Shown here: in pieces, positions 1-9,179 of the stretch
Layout of the letters: each line of letters opens with the position of its first letter
How positions within the stretch are numbered: position 1 is the first letter of the stretch
From: Parvularia atlantis
Taxonomy: Eukaryota > Opisthokonta > Rotosphaerida
Assembly (NCBI GenBank): GCA_943704415.1
Contig: CALSCO010001763.1
Location: 1 to 34,299, forward strand
Length of the DNA stretch: 34,299 nt
Direction: 5' to 3'
The notes under the pieces: generated by a model
Told to the model about the DNA's origin: nothing
Database searches by the model: none
Seen by the model: only the letters and a program-made list of their open reading frames with translations
Translations under genes and position numbers: made by a program

Positions 1-278
1 CGCTCGGCAATGTATCCCGCAAAGAGGTCAAGCTCCTGCTTGCGACCGTAAAACAGCGGCGCGCGGTACTCGGAGCCGTCGCCGGCGTGCATGCCGTCAG
101 CAGTGCTCGCCCCGCAGCCGGGCATTTCTCGCGCTATGTTTGGCCCGGAAAGCACATTGAGCCTGAGCCGCAACTTGCGCTTCTCATGCTCCAGCGTCCT
201 GCCACCTACGGCAATGATGAGCCGCTCCAGGCTCTGCCAGCCGGGGGCGTCCGTCGCCGCATCCGAGCTTGCCGACAT
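1..278 (-). CDS. Partial gene, 5' end: protein with a possible AAA/NACHT-type ATPase entry motif
   Basis: Read on the minus strand from an ATG at 278, the frame stays open to the window edge (about 92 codons) with no intron seen. The protein begins MSASSDAATDAPGW. It then has a basic, charged stretch (EHEKRKLRLRLNVLSG) and, near the edge, APLFYGRKQELDLFAGYIAE. The FYGRKQEL segment resembles the 'GR-x-E-L' entry motif seen just before the P-loop of AAA_16/NACHT/NB-ARC-like ATPases. The Walker A itself would lie outside the window, so this is only a hint. Codon use and protein-like composition support a real gene. It is transcribed away from the acyltransferase gene, with only 80 bp between the two ATGs. 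Product unknown. Confidence 0.6.
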   Translation of the reverse strand, partial: MSASSDAATDAPGWQSLERLIIAVGGRTLEHEKRKLRLRLNVLSGPNIAREMPGCGASTADGMHAGDGSEYRAPLFYGRKQELDLFAGYIAE

Positions 279-358
279 GCCGCACGAGTGAATGCCAGGC
301 AAAAACGCGAACTGAGGAACTTTTGTCTGATCGCCGCGCACGGATCGGTGTGGCCGCG
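279..358. promoter_or_regulatory. Very short shared 5' region of two divergent genes
   Basis: Only 80 bp separate the start codons of the left-edge minus-strand gene and the plus-strand acyltransferase. Both 5' UTRs and any core promoter elements must sit here or inside the neighbouring coding sequence. No TATA box is evident. This is an inference from the gene starts, not a recognised motif. Confidence 0.4.
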
Positions 359-1792
359 ATGGAGAAGTTCTCAAAGTGGCGGGTGAGTGCGCGCGTGCGT
401 TGCGCGCTGCCGCCGCTGGCTCACGCCGTGATGCGTGCGCAGGATGCGAGCACGGGCATCCAGCCGTTCCTGCCGCCCCGGCCGCCCGCATCGACCGAGC
501 TGGTGCGGTAGATGCGACGTGCGCGCAACGATGGCGTCTGACGCACTGCATGTGCGCGCGTCAGGACCGGCGCGTGCTGCACGCGCTCAAGTACTACGCG
601 CTGGGCCCGCTCGTCGCACTCGTGCGGCTGACGCTCGCCGGCGTTGTGATGTTGTGGCTGCTCGTGTTTTCGACCATCGCGGCGGCGGTGCGTCTGAGAG
701 AGCCTGGACGCCTGCAGGTCGGCGCTGAATGTGGTTTGCAGCTGCCGGTCGCGCCGCTGCGCTGGGGCCTGCGCACGTACATAAGTGCGCTCGGGTGCCG
801 GGCGGTGCTGCTGCTACTCGGCTTCTGGTGGATCGGCAGCGAGTGGACGACGCTTCGCAAGGGGCGCGACGCACTGGACACGTCTGGTGTGCCCGGCGGC
901 GGTCTGCGCAGCGGCGACGTCGTGGTGGCCAACTGGTCCTCGTACGTGGACGTGCTCTATCTGGGCTTCCGCTTCGCGCCGACGTTCACGCGCATCGTGC
1001 GCTCGGGGGCGCAGGTGCCGTTGCCCGGCGCGCGTGCGTCGTTGGCTGACGGCGGACGTGAGCGCAGTACCGGCTCGTTCCCGTGTCGCTGTTTGGCGCA
1101 TTGCGGCAGGCGTTCGCCGTGCCGACGCTTGCCGGCGACGCGAGCGAGCCGTCGTTCACGCTGCCCGAGCTGCAGGCACGCGCGGCATCAAGCTGGGGCG
1201 GGCCGATCGTGGTTTTCCCTGAGGTGCGCTGGTGCCGTACCATGCGCGCGTGTGACACCGGGTGCGGCGGACCGCAGGCAACAACGTCAAACAACCGCGC
1301 CGTGCTGGCCTTTGTGCCAGTGCTTGTGCCGACGGCGGCGCGCGCTCTGCAGATCGTCGGTCTCAAGTGAGTTGGCGATGCGTCGCTCGCTGCCGCGTCT
1401 GAGCGTGGGCTCATCGCAGGTACTCGTACGACGACTACGCGCCGACGTACACGGCCGGCTCGCCGTGGGCGCATGTGTTTGGTCTCGCGTGCCAGGTGCG
1501 GACACGGGCTTTACCGGCGTTCGCGGCGCGGCTGACGCACGCATAGGCCATCAACACGCTTGAGGCACACTACCTGTCGCGTGGCGAGACCGAGAGCATG
1601 GGCGGCGGGGCCAGCAGCGGCGGCGGTGGCGGCGGCGGTGGCGGCGATGCGGAGGAAGACGCGATGGGCGCGCAGGTAGCCGCGGCGCTGGCGCAGATGC
1701 TGCGGCTGCGTCGGGTGCGGCTGGGCGTGGTGGACAAGGTCGCGTTCTTGGAGTTTTACACGTCGCAGAAGGCGCGTGGGCGCCGCGAGTGA
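359..1792 (+). CDS. Lysophospholipid acyltransferase, Loa1/Vps66-like
   Basis: Probable membrane-bound PlsC-fold acyltransferase of glycerolipid synthesis, resembling fungal Loa1/Vps66. Exons are joined by introns at about 383-440, 509-567, 1015-1065, 1221-1275, 1368-1420 and 1501-1550, all GT-AG. The N terminus has hydrophobic segments (LVALVRLTLAGVVMLWLLVF; AVLLLLGFWWIG). The acyltransferase block follows as VVVANWSSYVDVLYL, then a substrate-loop region ending GGPIVVFPE, then YSYDDYAPTYTAGSPW and a C-terminal EFYTSQKARGRRE. The last two motifs and their order are what point to the Loa1/Vps66 group. In the usual NHx4D box the His is replaced by Trp (N-W-S-S-Y-V-D), so catalysis is not assured. 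A glycine run (about 1604-1648) precedes the C terminus. The start ATG opens a 24-nt first exon. An in-frame start downstream is possible. Confidence 0.82.
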
Positions 1793-1922
1793 CTGCGCGG
1801 CCGTTGAGCGTTGTTGAGTGACATGCACGTCCGTACGCTCAACCGGTGTCTATCAAATGATAACACTTCCCTGCACCAACTCGCGGCAGGCTGACGTGCG
1901 CCCGCCGTCCCCGCCCCAGGCC

Positions 1923-3151
1923 ATGTACCAGCCGTCGTTCGCGCCCCGGCTGCAGCCGCAGCCGTCGTCCGCGCTGCTGGCGCCGGCGTCTGCCCTCCCC
2001 GCGGCGCAGCCCGCGACGCTCGCCGGCCCGACGACGCGCACGCAGGACCCGGTCGTGACGGGCACGTCGGTGCTGGCGGTCAAGTACAAGGACGGCGTGA
2101 TGATGGCCGCCGACACCCTCGGTGCGCCGTGCACCCGTGCGCTGTGCGCCGTGCGCCGTGCGCCGCTCACCCGCCCGCGCGCTCGCCAGCGTCGTACGGG
2201 TCGCTCGCGCGCTTCAAGGACATGGAGCGGATGCTCGCGGTCGGCGACGGCACCCTCCTCGGCTTCTCGGGCGACATGAGCGACTTTCAGTACATCAAGA
2301 ACGTGCTCGAGACGCTCTCGTGCGTGCTCCCACCGCGCGCGCGCGCGGCCGCGGCCTGGCGTGACGTCGCCGCGCGCGCAGCTCGGAGGAGTACTCGCTC
2401 GACGACGGCCACAAGATGTCGCCCTCGCACCACTTCCACTACCTTGCCTCGGTCCGCGCCGCGCCGCCCGCGCCCCGCCCGCGCCGCCCGCTCACACACA
2501 CGCCGCGCGCACCGCCAAGGTCATGTACCAGCGCCGCAACAAGATGAATCCGCTCTGGAACAACGTCGTCGTCGCCGGCTTCAAGGACGACGAGAGGCGC
2601 GTCCACTGCATCCCCCGCCGTTTGCGCGTATAATGCTGACGGCACACACGCGCACGCGCGCAGCTTCCTTGGCGTCGTCGACCTGCGCGGCGGCACGTAC
2701 AAGGCCAGCACGATCGGCACGGGCTACGGCTCGTATCTCGCGCAGCCGCTGCTGCGGAAACGGGTGCGCACCCGCTGCCTGCTCGGTCGCCGCGGTGCGC
2801 GGTCCAACGCCGTTGGCGCGCGGTGCGGCGCAGGTGGAGGGTCGTGAGCACGAGATTACCGAGGCCGAGGCGCAGAAGATCCTGGAGGAGTCGATGCGCG
2901 TGCTGCTGTACCGCGACGCGCGCACGATCAACCGGGTGCGCGGGCGTGCGCCGCCGCATGCGGGGTGTACCCGGGCGCCGCTGAGCCGCGCGTGCGTAGA
3001 TGCAAGTCGCCAAGGTGACCGCGCAGGGCGTGACGATCAGCCAGCCGTACTCGCTCGACACGGACTGGTCGGTCGGCACGGTGAGTGAGCGCGCGGCGGA
3101 CGGCGACAGCCCTGACGCGCTCGTGCACAGATGGTCGAGGGCTACAAATGA
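1923..3151 (+). CDS. PSMB4: 20S proteasome subunit beta type-4 (beta-7)
   Basis: Non-catalytic beta subunit of the 20S proteasome core. A Pro/Ala/Gln-rich propeptide is followed by TQDPVVTGTSVLAVKYKDGV, which matches the usual mature N terminus of PSMB4. SYGSLARFKDMERM, GDMSDFQYIKNVLE, MYQRRNKMNPLWNNVVVAG, LGVVDLRGG, GTGYGSYLAQPLLR, MRVLLYRDARTINR and DTDWSVGTMVEGYK then follow in family order. I infer seven introns. The one starting at about 2600 must use a GC donor (GAGAG|GCGCGTCC) to keep the SFLGVVDLRG frame. The start was placed at 1923. An in-frame ATG at 1857 would add 22 residues and leave only 64 bp to the upstream gene. Assembly with the other proteasome subunits follows from the family. 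Convergent with the RING/NHL gene downstream. Confidence 0.93.
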
Positions 3152-3379
3152 AAATGCTGCGGACGCTCGCTGCGCGCAGCCCGTCGCGTCCCGGTGTGTG
3201 CGCGCGCTATCCAGACAGAATCAGCGTTCACGTACACACGGGCGTGGGGAAAACCAATATCAGCACGGTTCAGAGCACTGATGGGGAACTTCAGCGTCAT
3301 GAGCTGCCACATGTGTCCAGGCACACAGTGCCGATCACGGCATGGGCAGCACGCACATGCACCAGCATCATCGTTCACT
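3152..3379. other. Intergenic region between convergent genes
   Basis: This 228-bp stretch lies between the PSMB4 stop and the minus-strand RING/NHL stop. It must hold both 3' UTRs and polyadenylation signals. I see no gene and no clear AATAAA on either strand. Confidence 0.5.
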
Positions 3380-5849
3380 TCAAAAGACTTGCACGCGGTT
3401 GTTGTCCGTGTCCGCGACGACGACCTTGCCGCTCTCGAGGTGGCGCACGCACCATGGGTGGTTGAACTGGCCGTGCGCGGCGCCCTCGCCGCCCCACTCG
3501 TGCAGGCGCCGCCCGCCGGCCAGGGCCCAGACCGAGATCGTGTGCGTGCGGTACTCGGCCACGAGGAGCGAGCAGCCGTCGTTCGAGAGCGTCACGTCCA
3601 CGGGCTGATTCATGCGCGTGCGGCCCGGTGCGACGCCGCCGATCGTGCGCACGTGGTGGCCGTCGACCGTGCTGTACACCTGCAGCCGCGCGTTGCTCGA
3701 GTCGGCGACAACGATCTCCTTCATCAGCGTCGGGCAGATGCCGCGCGGCCCGTGCATATCCGTGGTCCGGAAGCCCATCTGGCCGATGCGTAGGCGCTCG
3801 CTACCGTCGCATGCGTTAAGGATGACGACCTGAGCGCGCGTACGTGCGTGAGTGCGTCTCGCGATCGGCCGCGCGGCGCACAGCACCTGACACTTGGCGC
3901 CGTCGACGACCGCGATTTCACCCTCCGGCAGCACGGCGATGTTGCGCGCGTCAGGGAAGCGAATGACGTTGTGCACGCGCCCCTCCAGGTCCATTACCTG
4001 CCGCGCGCGCGCCAGGTCAGCCACGGCCCCGTTGCAGCGGCGGACCGCACGCACCACGAGCCGTTCGTTGTCGCGGTCCGCCACCCACAGGCGCCCCTGC
4101 TTGTCAAGCGCCATGCTCCACGGCTTGTTGAGGCGCGTGCCCATGCTGCCGCGCACGTTGGGCGCGCACTCGAGGTCGCGGCCGATCGTGCGCACATGCA
4201 CTCCCTCCTGCGTCACCTCCTGTGCACCCCGCGCGCACGTGCTGCGGTGAGTCACGCATCAACGTCGCCAACAGCGCGCTGCACCTGCAGGCGGTGGTTG
4301 TTGAACTCGAGTATGAGCAGGTTGCCGTTCGGCAGCTCGACGACGCTGATCGGGCTGCAGAACTCGAGCGTGCCGTGGCCGTGCTTGCCAAAGACGGTGC
4401 TCGGGGCGCGCACTTTGCTAAAGTCGCGCGTCTTCGCCTCAGCGCCGCGGCCGGGCTGGCGGTAGATGATGCCGATGTCGCAGATGGGCATGGCAAAAAT
4501 GTCCGACGCGGGCGGCATGCTGAAGCGCAGCGTGTTGCCCACGAGCGGCTCCACGTTTGGCTCGCTCAGCGCGGCCGCGCGCACGTGCCGCGCAACGACG
4601 TCTAGAATGCTGACATACTCGAGCTGCTGCTCGTTCGGCGCCGGCGGCTCATCGTCGCCACGCTCGCGCGCGTCACGCAGGAACAAGCGCGCCATGTCGC
4701 CCTTCTGCTGGAACGACTGCCGGAGCACCTCGAGGCTGTCTGCCTGGTCCTCGAGCATCTTGTGGGCTTCATTTGATAGCTTGTTTATACTTTCCTTCAC
4801 TTCCATCTTACGCGCTTCGAGCTCGGCAATTACGACGTCGTAGGCGCTCGTCACATCCTGACACAGGTCCTGCGCCCGCCCCAGGACGCCGGCTGCAGTG
4901 CGGCGCACGGCCACCACGGCGGTTGCAAGGGCGCGTACGTTGTTGTCGACTAGGGGAATCTCCGTTGCCAGCTGTTCAACGAGCTCCTTGTGCTTCTCGC
5001 TGAGACGAATGACCTGGTGGTCCACATGTGACGAGCTGCTGGCGCAGAGCGAGCACACGAAGACGCGACAGACGGGGCAGTAGCACGACATGTAAAACGC
5101 TTGATGCAGCGGGCACTTTCCGGCGCTCGCACTGCGCACCACGGCCTGCACATGTGCACCATTTGCACACGCGTTGGCACTGACATCGTCCGGCTGCAGA
5201 AACGCATCGACGAAAGAGTCATCAGCATTGGCTTGATCAGCGCCGTCATGAATTTGGCGCCCTTTCTTGTTGTGATCGTGAGGCCCGGCATCAAACGGTG
5301 CACGAAGGCGCTTTAAAGAGGCCGCAGGGGCGAACGGATCGAGCGGCCCAAGGTCGAGGTCGGCCTCCTGCTTGCCGATCACAGACGGCGGCACGTGCGG
5401 CGGCGAGGCGTCGCGCGAGCCCATCGACTCGTGGCAGACGACGCATATCCACTTGCCCGCGTTGGCATTGGCGTCCTTCTTGCGGTCGGCGTAGCACTGC
5501 GCGCGGCGCACGTCGTATCAGCCGCCGCCGCCCAGCCCGGCGCGAGCTGGCAAAGCACACGCACGTCGGGACACAGCGCGTGCAGGCACGGCAACAGCAG
5601 CGCGCCGGTCGCGGCGCTGAACGGCTCGTTGCAGAACGCGCACACGTCGGCCGGCGGCGCCGTGCTGGCCTCGGGCGCGCCGTCGGGCGGCGGCTCGTCG
5701 CGCGGCTGGGTGACGTCAGCCGAACGGATGTCATGGACCGGGTCGCGCTTCACTCTTGCGCCGTTCGCGGCGGTGCTCGGGTCGGGCGCCCAGCCGAGCT
5801 CGACGTCGAGGGAGCGGTGGAGGTGCGTGTCCGGCACCCCAGGCCTCAT
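3380..5849 (-). CDS. TRIM-like RING / B-box / coiled-coil / NHL-repeat protein
   Basis: Likely E3 ubiquitin ligase of TRIM-NHL architecture. Splicing at about 5550-5484 joins PCLHALCPD to CYADRKK and completes a RING: CAFC, then C-x-H-x2-C-x2-C, then CVVC. A B-box follows (CPLH, CPVC, CSLC, HVDH) and a long helical region consistent with a coiled coil (about codons EKHKELVEQL to ARLFLRDARERGD). The C-terminal half has repeated beta-propeller blades with NHL-type motifs: NGNLLILEFNNHRLQ, GRLWVADRDNERLVV, KEIVVADSSNARLQVY and GKVVVADTDNNRVQVF, the last ending the protein as a Velcro strand. Four introns are inferred. The start is uncertain: the ATG at 5849 is the nearest upstream of the RING, but the frame stays open to an ATG at 6077. 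NHL propellers bind RNA or protein partners in animals. The target here is unknown. Confidence 0.85.
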
Positions 5850-6105
5850 CTTCACAGTCCCTGCTTCGCCGACGTTCGTCGCTTCTGTTTGCGGAACACC
5901 ACGCGGCCAAAGACGGTTTCTCGCGTCGCGTCGACGGGTGCCCGAGGCGACGGACGGGCGGCGAAGGAGGCCCTGCGAAAATGAGGCCCGGGGGTGCGGT
6001 TGGCCAGGCGGTTGGCCGGGCGCGCGAGGTCGGCAAGTGGCGCCAGTCACACACACTTTGTGACTTCCCAAGCCCAACGTGGCCGCGGATGAGTGACAGC
6101 GCCCG
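5850..6105. promoter_or_regulatory. Divergent intergenic region, RING/NHL gene and SLX1
   Basis: 256 bp lie between the two proposed start codons on opposite strands and should contain both promoters. If the RING/NHL protein starts at the in-frame ATG at 6077, the gap shrinks to 28 bp. No specific motif recognised. Confidence 0.35.
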
Positions 6106-7230
6106 ATGAGCGCCGCGCCGCCCGACCCGCTCTTCCTGGGCTGCTACCTGCTCACGTCGCTCGCGCCGGGCTGCGCCGGCCGCACCTACATCGGCTTCAC
6201 CGTCAACCCGCCGCGGCGGCTGCGCCAGCACAACGGCGAGATCAAGGGCGGGGCGCACCGAACGCGCCTGCGCCAGCCGTGGTGCGCGGGCGCTATCGCT
6301 GGCGTCGCAGCAGCACGGGGACCCGTCGCGGCTGACGACGGCGCACGCGCGCACAGGGAGATGGTCCTCGTCGTCCACGGCTTTCCCAACAAGCTCGTCG
6401 CGCTACAGTTCGAGTGGGCCTGGACTAACCCGCACCAGTCGCGCCACTTCCGCGCGCGCCTCGCCGGCGGCTGGACCCGGCGCCGCCCGGGCTTCCTCCT
6501 GCGCGACAAGGTTCTCGTCGCGCTCGAGATGCTCTCGCTGCCGTGCTGGGCGCGCCTCGCCCTGCGCCTCACCGTCGTCGCGCCGCACCACTGGCCGCTC
6601 GTCCAGGACCAGTTCACGCGCTTGAGCACGCCCGTGCCGGCGCACATGCCCGTGGCCGTGCTGCCACTCGATCGCATGCCGTACACCTTTGCACGTGGCC
6701 GAGGGACCGCGGCGCGGGCGCACGACGACGCGGACGGCATGAGCGACGGCGAGAGCAACGGCGAGGATGGCGACGCCGAGGACGAGGACGAGGACGACCC
6801 GGACGTGGTCGCGTCCATCCTGCGCTCGCCCGTGGCGGCCGCGATCGCGCCGGGACGCGCGGGCAGCAGCAGCCAGGGCGTGCTCGGGTCGTGCTGCGCC
6901 GTATGCAAGATGCCGCTCAGCGCCGCCGACGCGCTCGACTACGCGCTCACGTGCCCCGGCGCGCCCTGCGAGATGGTCAGCCACCTGACGTGCCTCGCGA
7001 CAGCGTTTCTGGAGACCGACCCGACCACGAGCACGGCGCTGCTGCCGTGCACGGGCACATGCCCGCGCTGCGGCAAGACGCTCACCTGGGGTGACCTCGT
7101 CAAGCAGCTGCAGCTGCGGCGCAAGCGGCGCCTGCTCGAGCTGCGCGGGACGGTGGTGGCGGGCAGCGGCGTCGCCGACGCGGACCGGCGGCGGCTGCGG
7201 TTCGGGGACGACGACGACGACGAGCAGTGA
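6106..7230 (+). CDS. SLX1: Structure-specific endonuclease subunit SLX1
   Basis: Catalytic subunit of the SLX1-SLX4 nuclease that cleaves branched DNA such as Holliday junctions and flaps, in the nucleus. The N-terminal GIY-YIG domain is seen as [27 protein letters not shown] with the catalytic Arg, and [10 protein letters not shown] with the metal-binding Glu. The C-terminal zinc RING/PHD-like domain has [19 protein letters not shown] and [16 protein letters not shown], as in family members. An acidic, Ser/Asp/Glu linker (about 6730-6795) separates them. An intron at 6282-6356 (75 nt) joins RLRQPW to [10 protein letters not shown]. It is a multiple of three and stop-free, so the unspliced frame reads through: 374 codons unspliced, 349 aa spliced. 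The protein ends in a basic helix and an acidic tail (DDDDDEQ). Usually works with SLX4, which is not in the window. Confidence 0.93.
   Translation: MSAAPPDPLFLGCYLLTSLAPGCAGRTYIGFTVNPPRRLRQHNGEIKGGAHRTRLRQPWCAGAIAGVAAARGPVAADDGARAHREMVLVVHGFPNKLVALQFEWAWTNPHQSRHFRARLAGGWTRRRPGFLLRDKVLVALEMLSLPCWARLALRLTVVAPHHWPLVQDQFTRLSTPVPAHMPVAVLPLDRMPYTFARGRGTAARAHDDADGMSDGESNGEDGDAEDEDEDDPDVVASILRSPVAAAIAPGRAGSSSQGVLGSCCAVCKMPLSAADALDYALTCPGAPCEMVSHLTCLATAFLETDPTTSTALLPCTGTCPRCGKTLTWGDLVKQLQLRRKRRLLELRGTVVAGSGVADADRRRLRFGDDDDDEQ
6282..6356 (+). other. In-frame, stop-free intron in SLX1
   Basis: Starts GTGCGC, has GCTGACG near the 3' end and finishes CGCACAG. Removing it restores the conserved [13 protein letters not shown] block of SLX1. 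Length 75 nt, divisible by three, with no stop codon in the host frame. Confidence 0.85.
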
Positions 7231-7262
7231 ACAGCTCACCTTGTAGAGCTTGAGCTTGAACG

Positions 7263-8614
7263 ATGGAGGGCGCACGCGCGACACAGGGCGCCCTGCGCGA
7301 CTTCCTACTGCTGCTCAGCCTGCGCGTGCGCAAGCCCGAGGACGTGGAGCGGATTGGCGACGCGCTGGAGAAGGCGCGTGCGGGCGGCGCGGTGTACGGC
7401 GCGCGTGCTGACGCCGCGCGGCCGGCCGTGCAGAGCGGGATCACGCAGGAGGGCCTGATCACGGTCTCGGTGCAGACCATCCTCGACCGCATCACGACCA
7501 GCCACCAGGAGGCCGCGGCCGTGCTGCACACGATCGCCGGTGCGCACGCGTGTGCGGCCCGCGACCGACCGCCGAACGTGGCGCGCGACAGACTACTTCT
7601 TCGGCATCGACCCGATGGGCACGACGCGGCGGCGGCGCGCGGCCAGCGGGGGCGGTGGGCGCCCGTCCGTGCGGCTGCCCGGCACGCGCTGAGCCGCCGC
7701 GCGCGGGGGCGCAGAGGACGAGTTTGACCGCCTAACGCCGAGCAAGCGCGCGCGCATCCTTGCCTCAACCGTGCGCCGATGCCGACGCCGACGCCGTCCC
7801 GGCCGCGCACTGATGGCTCGTCGCGGCCGCGCAGGTCGTCAACAGCGCGCACGGGCAGGTCGTGGCCATCTGCCGCACGTCGTTCAACGAGACGTTTGGG
7901 ACGGCCATGAGGTGTGCGGTGCTGTATGCGCTGTTGCTGCCTCTGTATGCGCTGTTGCTGCCTCGCTGACCTCGCTGACCTCGCTGACCTCGCTGACCTC
8001 GCTGACCTCGCTGACCTCGCTCGCCTCGCTCACCTCGCTCGCCACCCGGCGGCACGCGCCGACATGACTCCTCTCGCACCCCCCAGCGGCATGACCAAGT
8101 GGAACGAGATGGTCGAGCTGCAGGGCCCCGGTGGCCGCGGCGCGCTGGACGAGTGGGCCGAGCAGATCGTCGAGCGCATCCGCGAGATGCTGCCGGACCA
8201 GGCTGACGGAGTCGAGGTGCTGCCTCGCCTCGCCTCGTCGTGCGCGGCGTGACGCGTGACCCGTGGCCGCGCCGCGCAGGTCGACAACGTGCTCGCCTGG
8301 GCCAAGGAGTACTTCCTCAACCGCAAGTCGTACAAGAAGAACGCCGACAAGGCGCGCGCGCTGGCTGCAGCGGGCGGGCGGTCGCGGCGGCTGACGGCGC
8401 GACCGCGCGCGGCCAGGTCAAGGACCGCGCCAAGCAGCGCTACTTGGCCGGCGTGCGCGGCGGGGCGGCCGCGGCGGCGCACGGCAGCGGCGGCGGCGGC
8501 GGCGGCGGGCACGGCGGCAGCAGCAGCGGCAGCGGCAACGAGGGCGCGGCGCCGGCTGCGCCCGGGCAAGCGGCGGCGTCGCTGACGGGCGGGGTGGGGC
8601 GCGCGGGGGCGTAG
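7263..8614 (+). CDS. Unrecognised soluble, mostly helical protein
   Basis: A real spliced gene by frame continuity, but I do not recognise the family. Exon 1 (MEGARATQGALRDFLLLLSL) has two helical blocks, including LITVSVQTILDRITTSHQE. Later exons give DYFFGIDPMG, EDEFDRLTPSKRARIL, VVAICRTSFNETFGTAM, MTKWNEMVELQGPGG, LDEWAEQIVERIREMLP and VLAWAKEYFLNRKSYKKNA. The tail is a low-complexity Gly/Ser/His/Ala stretch (about 8485-8600). There is no signal peptide or membrane segment. Introns start at about 7541, 7646, 7772, 7912 and 8211. A last one near 8370-8419 lacks a good GT donor in the right phase and may use a GC donor. The start lies 32 bp after the SLX1 stop. Confidence 0.6.
7912..8086 (+). 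repeat. Long intron with a 21-bp duplication and a 9-bp tandem array of CTGAC motifs
   Basis: This 175-nt intron (GTGTGCGG...CCCCCAG) is about three times the local norm. It contains a 21-bp unit twice in tandem (7922-7942 and 7943-7963). Six perfect copies of the 9-mer CTCGCTGAC follow, with CTGAC at 7966, 7975, 7984, 7993, 8002 and 8011, then three degenerate copies. CTGAC is also the branch-site-like motif found before the acceptors of many introns in this window. Confidence 0.9.
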
Positions 8615-8744
8615 TGCGCGCAGTGCTACATGTCGTGTCTGCTGCTGCGTGCCGCGAGGGAGAGAGACACGGCGGCGCTCACTTGCTCGTGCCCAGGCCG
8701 TCCTGCGACCTCGTCAGCCCTCCCGCACCCCGGCCCACCCCGGG

Positions 8745-9088
8745 TCACGCGCCGCACACCGACTGGACGTTGTGACGGCCGGTGATGCGCGCGTCGCGCT
8801 CGATCATGCGCCGGTCCCACTCGTCCAGCAGCGTGCGGCGCGGCTTGCCGTTGTTGAACGCGCGGTGGACGAAGCTCATCCCGTACCCGGCGATGCCCAC
8901 GAGCCCCGTGATAATGATGAACGCGGGGAAGACCTGGGCCGTGCGCGCGGGTCGAGGTGTGCGTGGTGAGGGCAGGGCACGGGCGCGGCAGGGGCGGCGC
9001 GGCAGGGCGGCGCCACCTCGAAGGTGCCCATCGGCGACACCATGATGGGCTGGGCGGCGCGCGGGATGCGACGCACGTAACTATACAT
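8745..9088 (-). CDS. NDUFA1: NADH:ubiquinone oxidoreductase subunit MWFE
   Basis: Small single-pass accessory subunit of mitochondrial complex I, needed for assembly of the membrane arm in known cases. Two exons are joined by a GT-AG intron (about 9016-8933). The core reads MGTFEVFPAFIIITGLVGIA, aligning with the animal MWFE start. A short helix then leads into SFVHRAFNNGKPRRTLLDEW and DRRMIERDARITGRHN, the conserved matrix/intermembrane tail with the W-D-x-x-M-E-x-R-D pattern. The start is ambiguous. The ATG at 9031 matches the usual family start; 9043 and 9088 are in frame upstream and would add 4 or 19 residues, the longer form being Arg-rich (MYSYVRRIPRAAQPI). It lies 91 bp downstream of the phosphate transporter on the same strand and is easily mistaken for its last exons. 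Confidence 0.85.
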
Positions 9089-9179
9089 CTACAAGCACGA
9101 GGGGTATACACGTCTCGCTTTTTGCATCGTGCTTAGGCCTATCTGGCAAGAAGGGGGAGAAAAAAAAATGCATGGCTCC

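Noticed and set aside
376-1563. Long unspliced plus-strand frame through the acyltransferase
   Set aside because: It reads through introns and loses the frame after VRSGAQ. Splicing restores the Loa1/Vps66-like C terminus.
7961-8035. The 9-bp array as a CRISPR
   Set aside because: Units are directly adjacent with no spacers and lie inside a eukaryotic intron.
8745-9088. These exons as the C terminus of the phosphate transporter
   Set aside because: A phase-2 intron could join them, but the transporter already ends normally at FSFAHFAP, and the exons match NDUFA1 from its first residues.
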